Source: Albula goreensis
Taxonomy: Eukaryota; Chordata; Actinopteri; Albuliformes; Albulidae
Direction of reading: 5' to 3'
DNA: 64,000 nucleotides
NCBI GenBank assembly: GCA_022829145.1
Contig: CM040746.1
Coordinates: 28,463,832-28,527,831 of the forward strand
Numbering within the stretch: the first letter of the stretch is position 1; each line of letters begins with the position of its first letter. The position numbers and the translations under genes are program-made. Below are positions 1-17,657 of this stretch, one piece after another. The notes beneath the pieces were generated by a model that had not been told where the DNA came from, did not search any database, and was given only the letters and a program-made list of their open reading frames with translations.

Positions 1-1655
1 CCGCCAAAAAAAGAGTCTAGGTCTTAAAATGAGTTGCCTTAAAATGGGAAGCTTCAATGTTTAATCCTACTGATTGCTTAAGTAAATAATGTGCATGGTA
101 GATGTGCTGTGACAGTGAACATTAGTAAGCTCTGGGTCATGCAAATGTAATTTGTGAACAGATCAGAGAGAATCTGTTCACAATCTGAGAGAATTGCAAA
201 ACATTAGCACTTACAGTGTGAGGAGAGTCTTGTTGTCTCCAAATGGATAATCTTGGAAATACCTAAGATGATATCATAGTTTCTATGCATATGACAGAAG
301 TGGCAGTCACTATAATTGAGAACTTGCTGGTGATTAATTTAAAGGGTGAATAATTACTTGTAAAAAACTGCTCAAAGAAAAGTTCCAACACATGTACCAG
401 TTTGTCCACAAAAGTGCTGAATGGACACTAAAGGAGGAAAACTGTGGAAGGCCTTCTTCCATATTTCAATTTTCAGCTATTTAAGCCAGTGATTCTTTAG
501 CACTGCCAAAGGCACACATGTACATGGCATTTAGCTGGGGTCAGATTCTGGTGTTTATAAGAAAATGTCAAGAATAACAAATATATTATTTTAAACAAAC
601 ACAGAGCAACCTCAGAACTGCCATGGCCATGATGTCCCAGGTGCAGAGCACCAGTAAATCATCTTAGTAACTAGGCAACTAACAGCATGGCCTGGATCTT
701 TTTCAGAGATTTTTCAATTTGAGTCTTTCTGCAGCATTGGAATACTCTGTGCTAGTTAATGTCTCCATTCGGTTTGTTCTTAGAAAAGTAGTCAGAATGA
801 ACCACAATTAAGTACAGCCATGTCATGGTTACAGGTTACTCTGCCTTATCACGTTCCATACATCTCCACAGATACAGGAGTAGTAGAGGGTTCATTCTAG
901 CAACTTTGCTCTGTTAACATATTGGTCAACAGTAGAAGTGTCTTTGGATAGTACTGAGTTGTAGTAGTGGTTCTGAAGGCAGTGTAGTCCTTCCTCCTAT
1001 CTACATGTCTGTTTTTTTCAGTATAAATAAGATGGAAATGGAAAAAAAATGTTTGGAAACTATTCAGGTCACAAGAAATTACATTCATTAAATCTTCCTT
1101 TTTGGCTATTCAAAATTAAATTAACATAATTTCATTGCAATAAAAATAAGGAGCTTTAATATACATACAGATTATATACAGTGGCAATGTATCAGTTATA
1201 TCTACACACATACGGCATGTTCATGCATTTGCAGCTTACATGCAGGCGAGAAGTTTTGGTCCATTTCAGATTCAACAAGCTGCAGCCAACAATTACTATA
1301 TACCGATGAAGCAAAATATGGTGCATGTGTCTTCATTACAACAGCAATAATTCAGCTCATTAACAGCAAGAGCACTTGGGTAAAAATAACTGCATGATCT
1401 GCAACAGGGTGAGATTCATTTTATGTCTGGCTCATGTACTGTATGTCTTTACTAATCCCTGTAATTAAAAAATGCCTTATAGAAGCTCAGTCTACTGCAC
1501 ACTAGACAAGTCTCATTGTAAAGTCTCTTCTTTATAAAAAAATTATTTTCCAGGCCTACCAGAAGCCTTAAATAAACTGGCCACATTACATTCACATGAT
1601 GTCTTTTTAAGGTTGTAGCAATGTTAATACAACGTATCATGTGCCCCTTGGAAGC
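1..1655. other. no gene seen; left flank beyond mospd3 3' end
   Basis: AT-rich sequence with stop codons in all frames. Open frames are short (about 60 codons), and none shows a recognisable domain or paired splice sites. The right end abuts the presumed 3' end of the minus-strand MOSPD gene. I see no RNA gene or clear mobile element here. Part of it could be an extended 3'UTR of that gene if the poly(A) signal near 1674 is skipped. Confidence 0.4.
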
Positions 1656-1673
1656 AGATGTACAAAATGTGGA

Positions 1674-1679
1674 TTTATT
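1674..1679 (-). terminator. poly(A) signal (AATAAA) for the MOSPD gene
   Basis: TTTATT on the plus strand reads AATAAA on the minus strand. It lies about 285 bases past the stop codon at 1962-1964, so it would give a short 3'UTR. This is the nearest canonical hexamer I noticed downstream of that stop. Cleavage would fall around 1655. The assignment rests on position only. Confidence 0.4.
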
Positions 1680-1961
1680 TGCTGAAAAACCAGCACGTCC
1701 CAGTTTGGACCCTTTCCTTTGGGCTTTTGGTCCATTGAAGATGTTACGCCAGTCATTCAGTCAATCTGCTGGGCAAAACTGGCTGTATAATGATGGGCTG
1801 TTGGGAGCTGGTTAGTCTGTCCTTCAGGCGGAATCCAATCTGCTGGTTCTGTAACACTCACAGAGCATCCCAGTGATTCTCTCCTCAGCTACTTCTTACT
1901 GTTTACTGTAAACATCCAGTTAAAAAATACAATTCAGTGTTTGTCTTCTCACTGTCATCCA

Positions 1962-8766
<6,805 letters not shown>

Positions 8767-11700
8767 ATGGCAGCCACAGCAGACCCCGTAAAACCTAAAA
8801 CCTCACCAAAATCTATCAAGTTTCTCTTCGGTGGTCTTGCCGGGTGAGTACTGACCCAGTCTAATTTCGATGAAGCTAGCAGAGCTAACTAGTTGCTGCT
8901 CGCTTACTTTAACACTTTCTTGTGTCGCTTATTTTGGTCCACAATGAAATTGGCTTCCTAGACTCATGAATAGATAGCTGCTGTGTTGCATGTTACATCG
9001 CACATACCATGGAAATTGCAGTTTCAAGTCTTGTTGACTGTGCCAGCTAATTAACCTTTTGTACAGTCGCAGATATTTTGGTATCTCTAACTGTCACACA
9101 GACATTTCCAGCTAAAGCCCAGTATCTCACGTAAAACGATTAATGTCACATTGGCTCGCTAGCTGGGTAGCTAAGATCATGTTCTCAGAATTTTGCAATT
9201 TTAAATTGAATGTATTACATATTTATATCCCTCAATTCATGTTTTGAACTGAACCAAAATATGTTGTGTGTGAGCACTTACATTTGGATAGAGGTGACGT
9301 TTTCACGGACATACGTTTATGTGTATTGGTCCCTGTGGTGATAATGACCAGATATCTCCCCATTTTTTTAGCATGAATGTCCCCCACCTAATCTGTCTAG
9401 AAATAATAGCATAATAAGTGTAAGGCCGCACCAAGATTAAAAATACAGGCCCAATAATACCATTTGTACTGGCTCTTTATGCCTTTTAACCATTGGTTCT
9501 CCTGGAATGTGGGTTGCAGTGTATTGTCACAACACAAAACTGTGTTCAGTACATAAAAGCTGCCATTTTACAATAATATAGTAAAGGGTGATGGAGAAAA
9601 CAGTCTTAGATATTACTGCAGGACATTGAATACTTTTAAACAATTACTTGAATATAGTATATGCATAATGTTCCATTGGTATTGCTTTCTGGAATGTGGG
9701 ATATTGGGGATACTTTTCACAAAGGTTTCCCTTTTATAAACATTAATCTTCATGCTTATGTTACCCTGAGAGCTGCTTCCCCATTCACTGTTTAGTTTAG
9801 CATCCTAAAGAGTGTTTACCTGGTCGTCCTCCCACCTGTCTTTTACATTATGATGAGCCCCTGATTTCTGCACATCAGAGATTGGTACTACAGATTAGAG
9901 TACTGAGGCAATGGAACACAATGGAAGAATATATTCAAGATATAACATGCTCCTACTCTTGGCAGTATGGGGGCAACGGTCTTTGTACAGCCGCTTGATC
10001 TGGTGAAGAACCGCATGCAGCTGAGTGGCCAGGGTTCGAAGGCACGTGAGTACAAGACCAGCCTGCACGCCGTGGCCAGCATCCTGCGGAACGAGGGTGT
10101 CAGGGGCATCTACACAGGGTAAGCAGGCAGGTCTTTGTGCTAGGACTGTCATCTGCGATCAGCATGTTCAGATATGTACAGCAACAGCTAGCTACATTAG
10201 GGTGTGTATCTGCATTTGTACCAGGGTGTATGTCTAAGCAAAAAATATTTCTTAAGTATATTAGGGGAGTTGTCAAGCATGCTTTTACTTGAAATCAGTG
10301 CTATTTTAAACAAAGGCCTAATCTGGTGGTGCTGTTGGAATTAGGGTGTTTTAATTGACTGCTGTTGCAGTATACCTGGATTACATTCATCACTCAAAAT
10401 CACAAGTCTTCATTGTGATTGACACCTTGCCTTTTCATTCCTATGGCTGTTACCCTCCCCTTCTTACTCTGTGTCTAATTTACCTTTCTGTTTCTTTCGT
10501 TGCTTCTCCACTCTATCGCTCTCGATTCTCTCTAGATTGTCAGCAGGCTTGTTGCGACAGGCGACATACACCACCACACGTTTGGGGATCTACACTGTGC
10601 TGTTTGAGCGGATGACTAAGGCAGACGGAACACCACCCAACTTCCTCATGAAGGCCCTGATTGGCATGACCGCTGGGGCCACAGGGGCCTTTGTGGGGAC
10701 CCCTGCTGAGGTGGCACTCATTCGCATGACTGCCGACGGCCGGTGAGGATAATGGGTTGAGCTAGCCAGGGTCTGGTTCTGAAACAGGAGAACTCCTCCT
10801 TGGAACCTTTGAGTTACTCTTTGTTTCTTGCACACTAATGATACTGATGACACACTGTGAAGACTGTCAGCGAGAGGTCAAATAAAAGGGATGATTTTTG
10901 ATGAGTCAATGTTAGGGATAACTGCTTGAGAAGATGCTGAAGGAATAAAGGTGGTAGATTAGGCAAGGGAAGAACATGTCTTTTCTCCCACCCAGGAAGG
11001 ACAGCCATATAGTAATATTGTGCAGTGGACAAAATATATGTGCCTTCCTCCACCCACAGCTTGCCCCCAGACCAGAGGAGAGGGTACACCAATGTTTTCA
11101 ACGCCCTAATACGGATCACCCGTGAGGAGGGGCTTACGACACTGTGGAGGGTAAGGATTTTGCTGGGACTCATTGTCCCTCTCTTTTCTTCACATTCAAC
11201 AATAATGTATTCTTCACTAAACAAACCATTTGCTTGGCTTAATCTTGAGTTCTTATGAGCCTGTGTACAAATGAAGGGGTGATTGCACTGTGTCAGTGCT
11301 ACAGTGATAATAATGAGTATTTGTCTGTGTTTCAGGGCTGCATACCTACCATGGCCAGAGCTGTAGTGGTCAATGCTGCACAGCTGGCCTCTTACTCCCA
11401 GTCCAAGCAGGCACTACTAGACACCGGTAAGGGACTGCAGATAGCTCTCACACTTTATTATGCAAATGTTGTTGTGCTACAACTGGCCCTACATCCAAAT
11501 TCTAATATGGTAGTTAATGAATGACACATGTAGGTGTGGTTTTTGAAATCTCTCTCTCTGATTGTTTTTCTCTCACTCTTTATTGTCTAAACTAGATGTT
11601 CTGGCTGAGTGTCTGGTAGCATAGCCCCAGCCCTGGCCCCAAATGTTCCAGATCATTGGTTCAGCTTTATTGAGTCCATATGGATTCAGACAAAAATATC

Positions 11701-14663
11701 AGGAGTTGCTTCTGCACAAAAGAAATGAACCCACCCCCACCCCAAGTCCCTCTTCCCCCCAGCTTTGAATCCCTTCTCTCTCCCTCCCTGCTCTTTCCCA
11801 CTGCTTTGCTGAGCTGCAAAATCAATGCCATGGGTCATCATAGCAATTAGCATGATGAGATATGAATGCTTCCATTGATGTGAGGAACCTTCTCTCACTC
11901 TCATGGATCTCATGCATCTTCTTTCACAGGCTATTTCGGTGATGACATTCTGTGCCACTTCTGTGCCAGCATGATCAGTGGCCTGGTCACCACTGCAGCC
12001 TCCATGCCTGTAGATATTGTGAAGACCAGGTCTGTATGTAATTTGTCCATCCATCCTCTGTGCCACTGCCCCTGTGGACATTCCGTGTGTTCACTCGTAG
12101 TAGCTCTCTGTAGCTTAGAACATTTTATTTGACATCCACTCAAAATACTTTTGGATACTAAAAGGATACACAGGCATTGCTAAATTCCTGCAGATCTGTA
12201 GTCCTACATTTGGTTGGCCAAAGCTAAACATTATTGCCTACACAGGTACAAGCACTGAAGCCTCCAAATGTATATTACAAAATGAGGCCTTTGGGGTTCT
12301 TTTTGTGAGTGCAGTTTTATCTTATTGGAGACTCTCTGTCTAGGTCTCCTCTCACTTTTGCTTTCTGCATTTCCTTTTTCTCCTATTTTAATTTTCACTA
12401 TGGTGACCTTTTTTCAAGAAAGTTATCAAGAGAGTTCTTCTCTCCAGTACTATATTGCACGTTCTGCTATCAAGTTGTGGGGAAACATTTGTCATTCAAA
12501 AATATTTTTAAACTGGAGTTTGTCACTCTAGGGTCCTGTTAGTCTGCATTTTTGTGGTCACATGATTATCCCTTACAACACAGTATGATTACAACATTCT
12601 CTTGTGTTTTTTTCTGGTGGAGTGACACCCTGTATTACATTCTTGGTGCCGAAGCTTTCCTCATTTGTTAAGCCATTGAAGGAGTCAGATACACGAGCAA
12701 AGAACCTTTTGTAAAGGATACTACATTAAAGCTTCACATTCTGTTACTCTTATTTGAGTGGTCAATATTTAGTACGGTGCTCAAGGGGTCCATGCAGTTG
12801 TTGTAATACCAAATTTAGGGAAGAATGGTGCACCACTATCCTGCATTGCTGTCCACTTATCATATTTCATATTTACAACACTGTGTGTGTCCCTATATAT
12901 TATTCTGAGAGGGAAAAAATAATTTTCTCCATTATGGATTTAAGGGATGTTATATTTACCCCCATATACTCGGTAAATTGTAATAATTATTAGAAATAAC
13001 TTAGACATTACATGTTTTTTTACCTACTAATGCTCTGTAGGTTTCCCACCATAATGTATCAGCCAAGCAACAATAAAAGCTGATAGGATAAAAGCATTAC
13101 TTTTCAAATGGCACACAGAAACAGTCCCCTCTGTTGTGGTGTACAGAATTGTAGATGATTTTCTGACTGAAATTGTGGTTTCAGAGCTATTCTAAGTCAA
13201 AGGCTGAGACACTTCAGTTCTTTTTTTCTGCTGTATAACTTCACTTGGGCCTCTTTTATAGTTTGTTGTTTTTTCCTTTATGACTGATCTATATATCTGT
13301 CCGTATCACCACCCCAGGATCCAGAACATGAGAATGATTGACGGCAAACCAGAGTACAAGAATGGACTGGTGAGTTTGCTTGGCTGTTCGTCCATCTTTT
13401 TCTCCCCCTCTGGTTTATGCCTAAAGACAGCTGGGCCCCTGACCTTTACAGAACGATTAAGTTAGGGGGGAGGGAGGGAGAGAGGGAGGGAGTGAGTGAG
13501 TGAGTGAGTGAGAGAGAGGGAGAGTGGCTCTTTAGAATTGCGCTCAGAGTTAAAGGAAGGGCTTATTACATGCATATAGGCAGACACATAGGCTGGCATT
13601 TAATTATGTCATTTATATATTTTCTTATCTTACAAAGAAATTATAAAATTTAATGTAAATAGTTTTCTTTGACTTTCCTTTGTGAAACAAAGTGTGAAAA
13701 TGCCCTGTTGAATGAAAAGCCCCATTGTGTGTCTTGGGTTTTGTCTAGGTGTTTTAAACTGTATCAGCATGGTTCTTTTTAAAGTGGAAATATGCTGCAT
13801 CCAAGCACATCCTCAGTGTATGTTCATAACAGGCCTTGCCCGTATTTTCAGATATTTGGACTCAGTTGACTTGAAGCACACTTTTAAAAAGTGCAATTAA
13901 ATGCCTGAACACAACAGGTGGTTTCTGTTTTTTTGAATGCCTCAGAAAATGTTCACAATGAATTAATGTGATGTGATGGTCATCAGGTATGGTTTGTCTT
14001 GGTGTTTGTGCTTGCTTGTTTGGACTTTTGCTAAACAGATAAAAAGAGTATGTCACTGTTGATGCAATGCATCAATATATCATTGATGAGAATGGTGGAT
14101 GGCACAAATACTAAAGGAACTTGGTCATGGCACAGTTGTCCATCTCTGACCACATTCGTATCAGCTTTGCTGGGGGTCCATGTTGGCAGAGCAATAATCA
14201 GCTCAGCCTTGTCAAGGTAAAAGTGCATAAAGTGGGTAAGTCAGTTAAACGTATCAGACTCATCCCTGTCTTGTGACTTCCCCTCATCAGTCTGGGCTTC
14301 TACTGGTTTGGTAACTGAGCATATGCTTTCTCCATATTCACCCAATGACATAGGCAATATATAATTGCTGTATGAAAAAATGCTAAAACTAGCTGTTATG
14401 TGAAACAGTGTAGCTGCTTTCTTCTGAGTCTGTAGAGGAGGCTGGGGGGGCCATAAGAATAATTAGCTACATACCAATTGGCTCCCATCCCCTCTTACTC
14501 CCTGCAGGATGTCCTGTTCAAGGTTGTTGGCAAAGAGGGTTTCTTCAGCCTGTGGAAGGGCTTCACCCCCTACTATGCCCGCCTGGGGCCCCACACTGTG
14601 CTCACCTTCATCTTCCTGGAGCAGATGAACAAGTTCTACAAGATCTACTTCCTTGATTCATAG
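8767..14663 (+). CDS. slc25a11: mitochondrial 2-oxoglutarate/malate carrier
   Basis: Eight coding exons: 8767-8843, 9966-10118, 10536-10742, 11060-11150, 11336-11426, 11930-12029, 13318-13369 and 14508-14663. All are GT-AG and in phase, giving 927 bases (308 aa; human is 314). The protein has three mitochondrial-carrier repeats. Their signature boxes are PLDLVK at residues 35-40, PAEVALIR at 133-140 and PVDIVKTR at 233-240. The second lacks the usual basic residue at the same spacing, as is known for this carrier. The C-terminal half matches the family closely (GCIPTMARAVVVNAAQLASY, GFTPYYARLGPHTVLTF). The protein exchanges 2-oxoglutarate for malate across the inner mitochondrial membrane, as part of the malate-aspartate shuttle. 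The start ATG follows a run of A (ACAAAAATGG) with G at +4. It is followed by a long 3'UTR and lies upstream of rnf167 on the same strand. Confidence 0.96.
13464..13525 (+). repeat. purine-only GA/GGGA/GTGA simple repeat
   Basis: A G-rich run of GGGA units passes into GTGA and then GA units, in slc25a11 intron 7, about 95 bases after the exon that ends at 13369. The GGGA-rich part is nearly all purine. No function is assigned. Confidence 0.8.
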
Positions 14664-14672
14664 ATATGAACG

Positions 14673-14878
14673 TGTGGCTTAGCATGGACTGACAGACACC
14701 TTTAAAGCCTCCCCCCTGGTCTTCAAATGCAATCACACATACACACACCTACATACAGAGTCTTATATTCCCTTCAAATGGATGCAACCAATTTAGACTA
14801 ATGCTGGATTGTGCATTATTGTGGCTTAGCACGGACTGACAGACACCTTTAAAGACTGACAATCTCTTCTGTGGTCTT

Positions 14879-14912
<34 letters not shown>

Positions 14913-14970
14913 GACACATAGAGATACACATGGAGTCTTATGTGCCCTTTGCAACACTTATTTAGACTAA
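14673..14970 (+). repeat. imperfect tandem duplication, unit about 147 bases
   Basis: The block beginning GTGGCTTAGCATGGACTGAC at 14674 recurs as GTGGCTTAGCACGGACTGAC at about 14821. In both copies it is followed by AGACACCTTTAAAG, a CTTCT/GGTCTTC segment and CA repeats. TTTAGACTAATGCTGGATT recurs at about 14792 and 14959. Two direct copies therefore lie in the slc25a11 3'UTR. The unequal CA tracts suggest slippage or unequal exchange. Confidence 0.75.
14878..14904 (+). repeat. (CA)n microsatellite
   Basis: About thirteen CA dinucleotides in the slc25a11 3'UTR, continuing into imperfect CA-rich sequence. It lies inside the second copy of the 147-base duplication; the first copy has only short CA runs near 14735-14748. 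Confidence 0.9.
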
Positions 14971-16349
14971 TGCTGGATTTCACTATGAATGTTACTGCCA
15001 CACTGACTGAAAAACTCAAGTACAGTGTGCTACTGTAGGAACTCTTCTTCCCTGTTGCGTTTGAGAAACAGAGGGGACAGACACAGACTCTTAGACCTGG
15101 CCAACTGACATGACACTGACATGACAGTAAGGCTGCTAGTAGACTTATGGACATAAGCACTGAAAGAAAACCAAGTTTTTTGCACCCCCTCCCATGATCA
15201 CCAGGTTCTGCACACTGCTCAGTGTGCTACTCAAATTGACCAGTGAACTTGACTACACAACAGTAAGATGGGTTAACACATCAGGAGGCAGTGGCAAACT
15301 CAGAAATTAAGGTTGACAAGTTTTCTCTTTCTGGATCAGCCAGAGGGTTTTGTACAAATGTGTTTGGCCTAACTGATTCAGGATCAGAACTTGATAGTAA
15401 CTTCTGCCTATCCAGAGCCTCCCCAACGCAACAGCACATCTCCAGTTTCATGGGGAAACCTGTGAAATTCAGAATTAATGCACAGACCTCTTAGGTAACA
15501 GTGAAGTGTGCTCCATGTTCTCATCTCACCCAGGTTGAGCCCCTATTTGAACCGTTTCACCTGAACCTGCTGCCTGTGTTTTAACATCACCCAGTCACAC
15601 ACACCAGTGCCCCACCCTGCATTACCAGACTGAAAATTTTCTTCTCGTCCACAGATCTGAGTGATGGCTCCTGTCATTGTGCCCCATGACCAGTAGAAAT
15701 GAGGCTATGCATCTGAGATTTTCAGATTGTTGACAGTTTTGATTGTACATCAGCACAACCTGCCAAAAGCGTGAAGCTCAGGCCACACTGCTTAATCAGG
15801 TGTCCTGAGCTTCATGCAATCTCTTTGACCTTGGTCAGTGTATTGCCACCCAAACATGTGCAGTTTTATCCTGAAATTTTTAGGTAACCTGAGACTACAT
15901 TATAAGGTAAAACACATTGCATTTTAGAAATGTGGCATGTAAATGTAAAGAACAGTGGACCTCTGAGGCAGGCGGTATAATTTATTGGCTTTGTGATGTG
16001 ATTGTATTCAGTACATTGACGTGTTGACTGGCAAGTTTATGAATTAAGTGCTGTAGTGCATTAATGCATTACTGCTGTTTTCTGCTCAAATAGATTGGTA
16101 AGCAACCATAAACATGAGCAGGGACACTACTGCTGTGTTGTACAGCTCATTGCTCATACATTGAATCAATTAACTTGACTTGGTTCAAACAAGTCTAGCT
16201 TCAAGTAGTTGATCTAAAAAAAAACCTAAAATAACTGGAATTTTTTTTTATTTTTTTAAAGAAATTTAAATCTGACCCTGTGCTACTTTGAACTGCTAAT
16301 TTTGAGTTTCTTTTAAGTGTCTGAACATCTGCACATAATTGAACGATTT

Positions 16350-16355
16350 AATAAA
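16350..16355 (+). terminator. slc25a11: poly(A) signal AATAAA for slc25a11
   Basis: AATAAA is followed about 10 bases later by a 12-base A-run. It is the clearest polyadenylation hexamer after the slc25a11 stop codon. It lies only 60 bases from the end of the opposite-strand open frame at 16415. Confidence 0.5.
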
Positions 16356-16414
16356 TCATGAATTTAAAAAAAAAAAAGACAATTTGATCGAAGTCATCAA
16401 AACTCATGCACAGA

Positions 16415-16732
16415 TCATTGCCTCAAAATGTTCGGGAGAAAAATATTAAATATTATTTTGCAATTAATCTGTCTGTCTTGTGTTCTGTACATTTTATCCC
16501 CATTGCCTGCCTTGGTATGGGCTTCATTTAGCACCTCAGGGGTCCCGATGTTTCTTGTTGTATTTGTGTTTTGCGCCTCCAAAGTATCCCTCATGAATTT
16601 GGATTGCACTTCAGCGAATGCTATTGCAGGAAGCGCGATAAGCAGAGATGGGCCTGACGGTTTGTGGATCTTGATAAATGGGTTAATTTCGGTTTTGTTT
16701 TCACGCGAGACTCGGGATTTCAGCGCATCCAT
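16415..16732 (-). CDS. unassigned small open frame (105 aa)
   Basis: From ATG at 16732 the minus strand stays open for 105 codons. The product is charged at the N-terminus (MDALKSRVSRENKTE), with a mildly hydrophobic stretch (SLLIALPAIAFAEV). The frame stays open upstream of this ATG for some distance, so it could be part of a longer exon. It contains several CpG codons. It sits head-to-head with the presumed first exon of rnf167 and tail-to-tail with slc25a11. An AATAAA for the minus strand lies near 16250. The plus strand is open over the same interval but would give a very hydrophobic peptide, as expected for a mirror of a charged frame. I recognise no family, and it may be chance. Confidence 0.25.
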   Translation of the reverse strand: MDALKSRVSRENKTEINPFIKIHKPSGPSLLIALPAIAFAEVQSKFMRDTLEAQNTNTTRNIGTPEVLNEAHTKAGNGDKMYRTQDRQINCKIIFNIFLPNILRQ

Positions 16733-16759
16733 CTTGGCTTTGAGACAGCGAACGTACAA

Positions 16760-17079
16760 GCAATTGTAAACAGAAGAATGAGATGAAAGGGAGTAGAAGG
16801 TGTTTTGGTATGTAGCTAGCTAGTTCGCTAGCTAGCTAGCATAGCTAAGAAGGATCATTCTGATAGTAGAGCCGTAGAAACAAGTGAAAGCGTCAATACC
16901 AAGGTCATTTGTGTAAGGATTAAGGGTTTTTTGTTGAGAAGTCTGACGGATATCGACAGAGAAAGCTGCTGACATCACTTCTTGATAGGAGGGATAATAA
17001 CGAGAGGAAACTTGGCTAGCGCTAAGTTAGCTATCGTTAGCTTTCTATCTACGCAAATTTTTAGCTGACAGGCTAAACG
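16760..17079 (+). promoter_or_regulatory. rnf167: putative rnf167 promoter and non-coding first exon
   Basis: rnf167 coding starts at 22684, just after good acceptors (CCTCCCTAG at about 22640, or TTTCAG at about 22654), so an upstream non-coding exon is expected. The best match is the segment ending at 17079, where AAACG is followed by the donor GTAAGT. The region is TAGC-rich. The transcription start was not located. This leaves a first intron of about 5.6 kb. Confidence 0.4.
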
Positions 17080-17608
17080 GTAAGTTTGTAATGGGGAGTC
17101 GTTTTATTATGAGAACAATTGGTTTAGATGGAGAGGTAGTTATGCAACAAATGTTGACGAGAATTAGTCAATTCGATGTCTCATTTGTTCTTTTGATATC
17201 TCAGACTAACAGTCTAATATCAAGTCTGTTACTCCACACTGTTTCCAATAAAATATTTTAATCTGTAGCTGATGGTAGTTGTACGATCATATCTGTATGT
17301 AGTTTAATTTAGGTAATGCTAGCGAGCTACCAATGAAGTTGTCATGGCTAAAACTAAAAAGCCCAAGCTATTAGCTGTCACACATTATAGATACATATAG
17401 AACAGCACTAAATAAGTTTGTTCACGGTGTAGCTAGCTAATATCTCGTACAACTGATCGTGTATGTATTTGTTAATGAGAGTTAACTTTAGCTGACCGCT
17501 TAGCTGACGTCAAAATGTATTAGCTCGGTAGTTACTCAATCAAGCCACACAGCTTTGTAATATGTGCACACTAGCCAGCTAATAGTTGACAAGCCAGCCA
17601 GACAGACT

Positions 17609-17609
17609 G

Positions 17610-17657
<48 letters not shown>
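17609..17657 (+). repeat. (CTAT)n microsatellite
   Basis: About twelve perfect CTAT units in the presumed first intron of rnf167. Confidence 0.95.

Larger units (their letters stand above)
14664..16375 (+). other. slc25a11: slc25a11 3' untranslated region
   Basis: About 1.7 kb between the stop codon and the AATAAA at 16350 carries no convincing plus-strand coding frame. It includes a roughly 147-base imperfect tandem duplication near its start and a (CA)n run at 14878-14904. The extent is inferred from the first strong poly(A) signal followed by an A-tract, so shorter alternative ends are possible. Confidence 0.5.

Noticed and set aside
16428-16769. Plus-strand open frame of 113 codons
   Set aside because: It mirrors the minus-strand frame, is strongly hydrophobic as antisense of charged codons tends to be, and has no splice or domain support.
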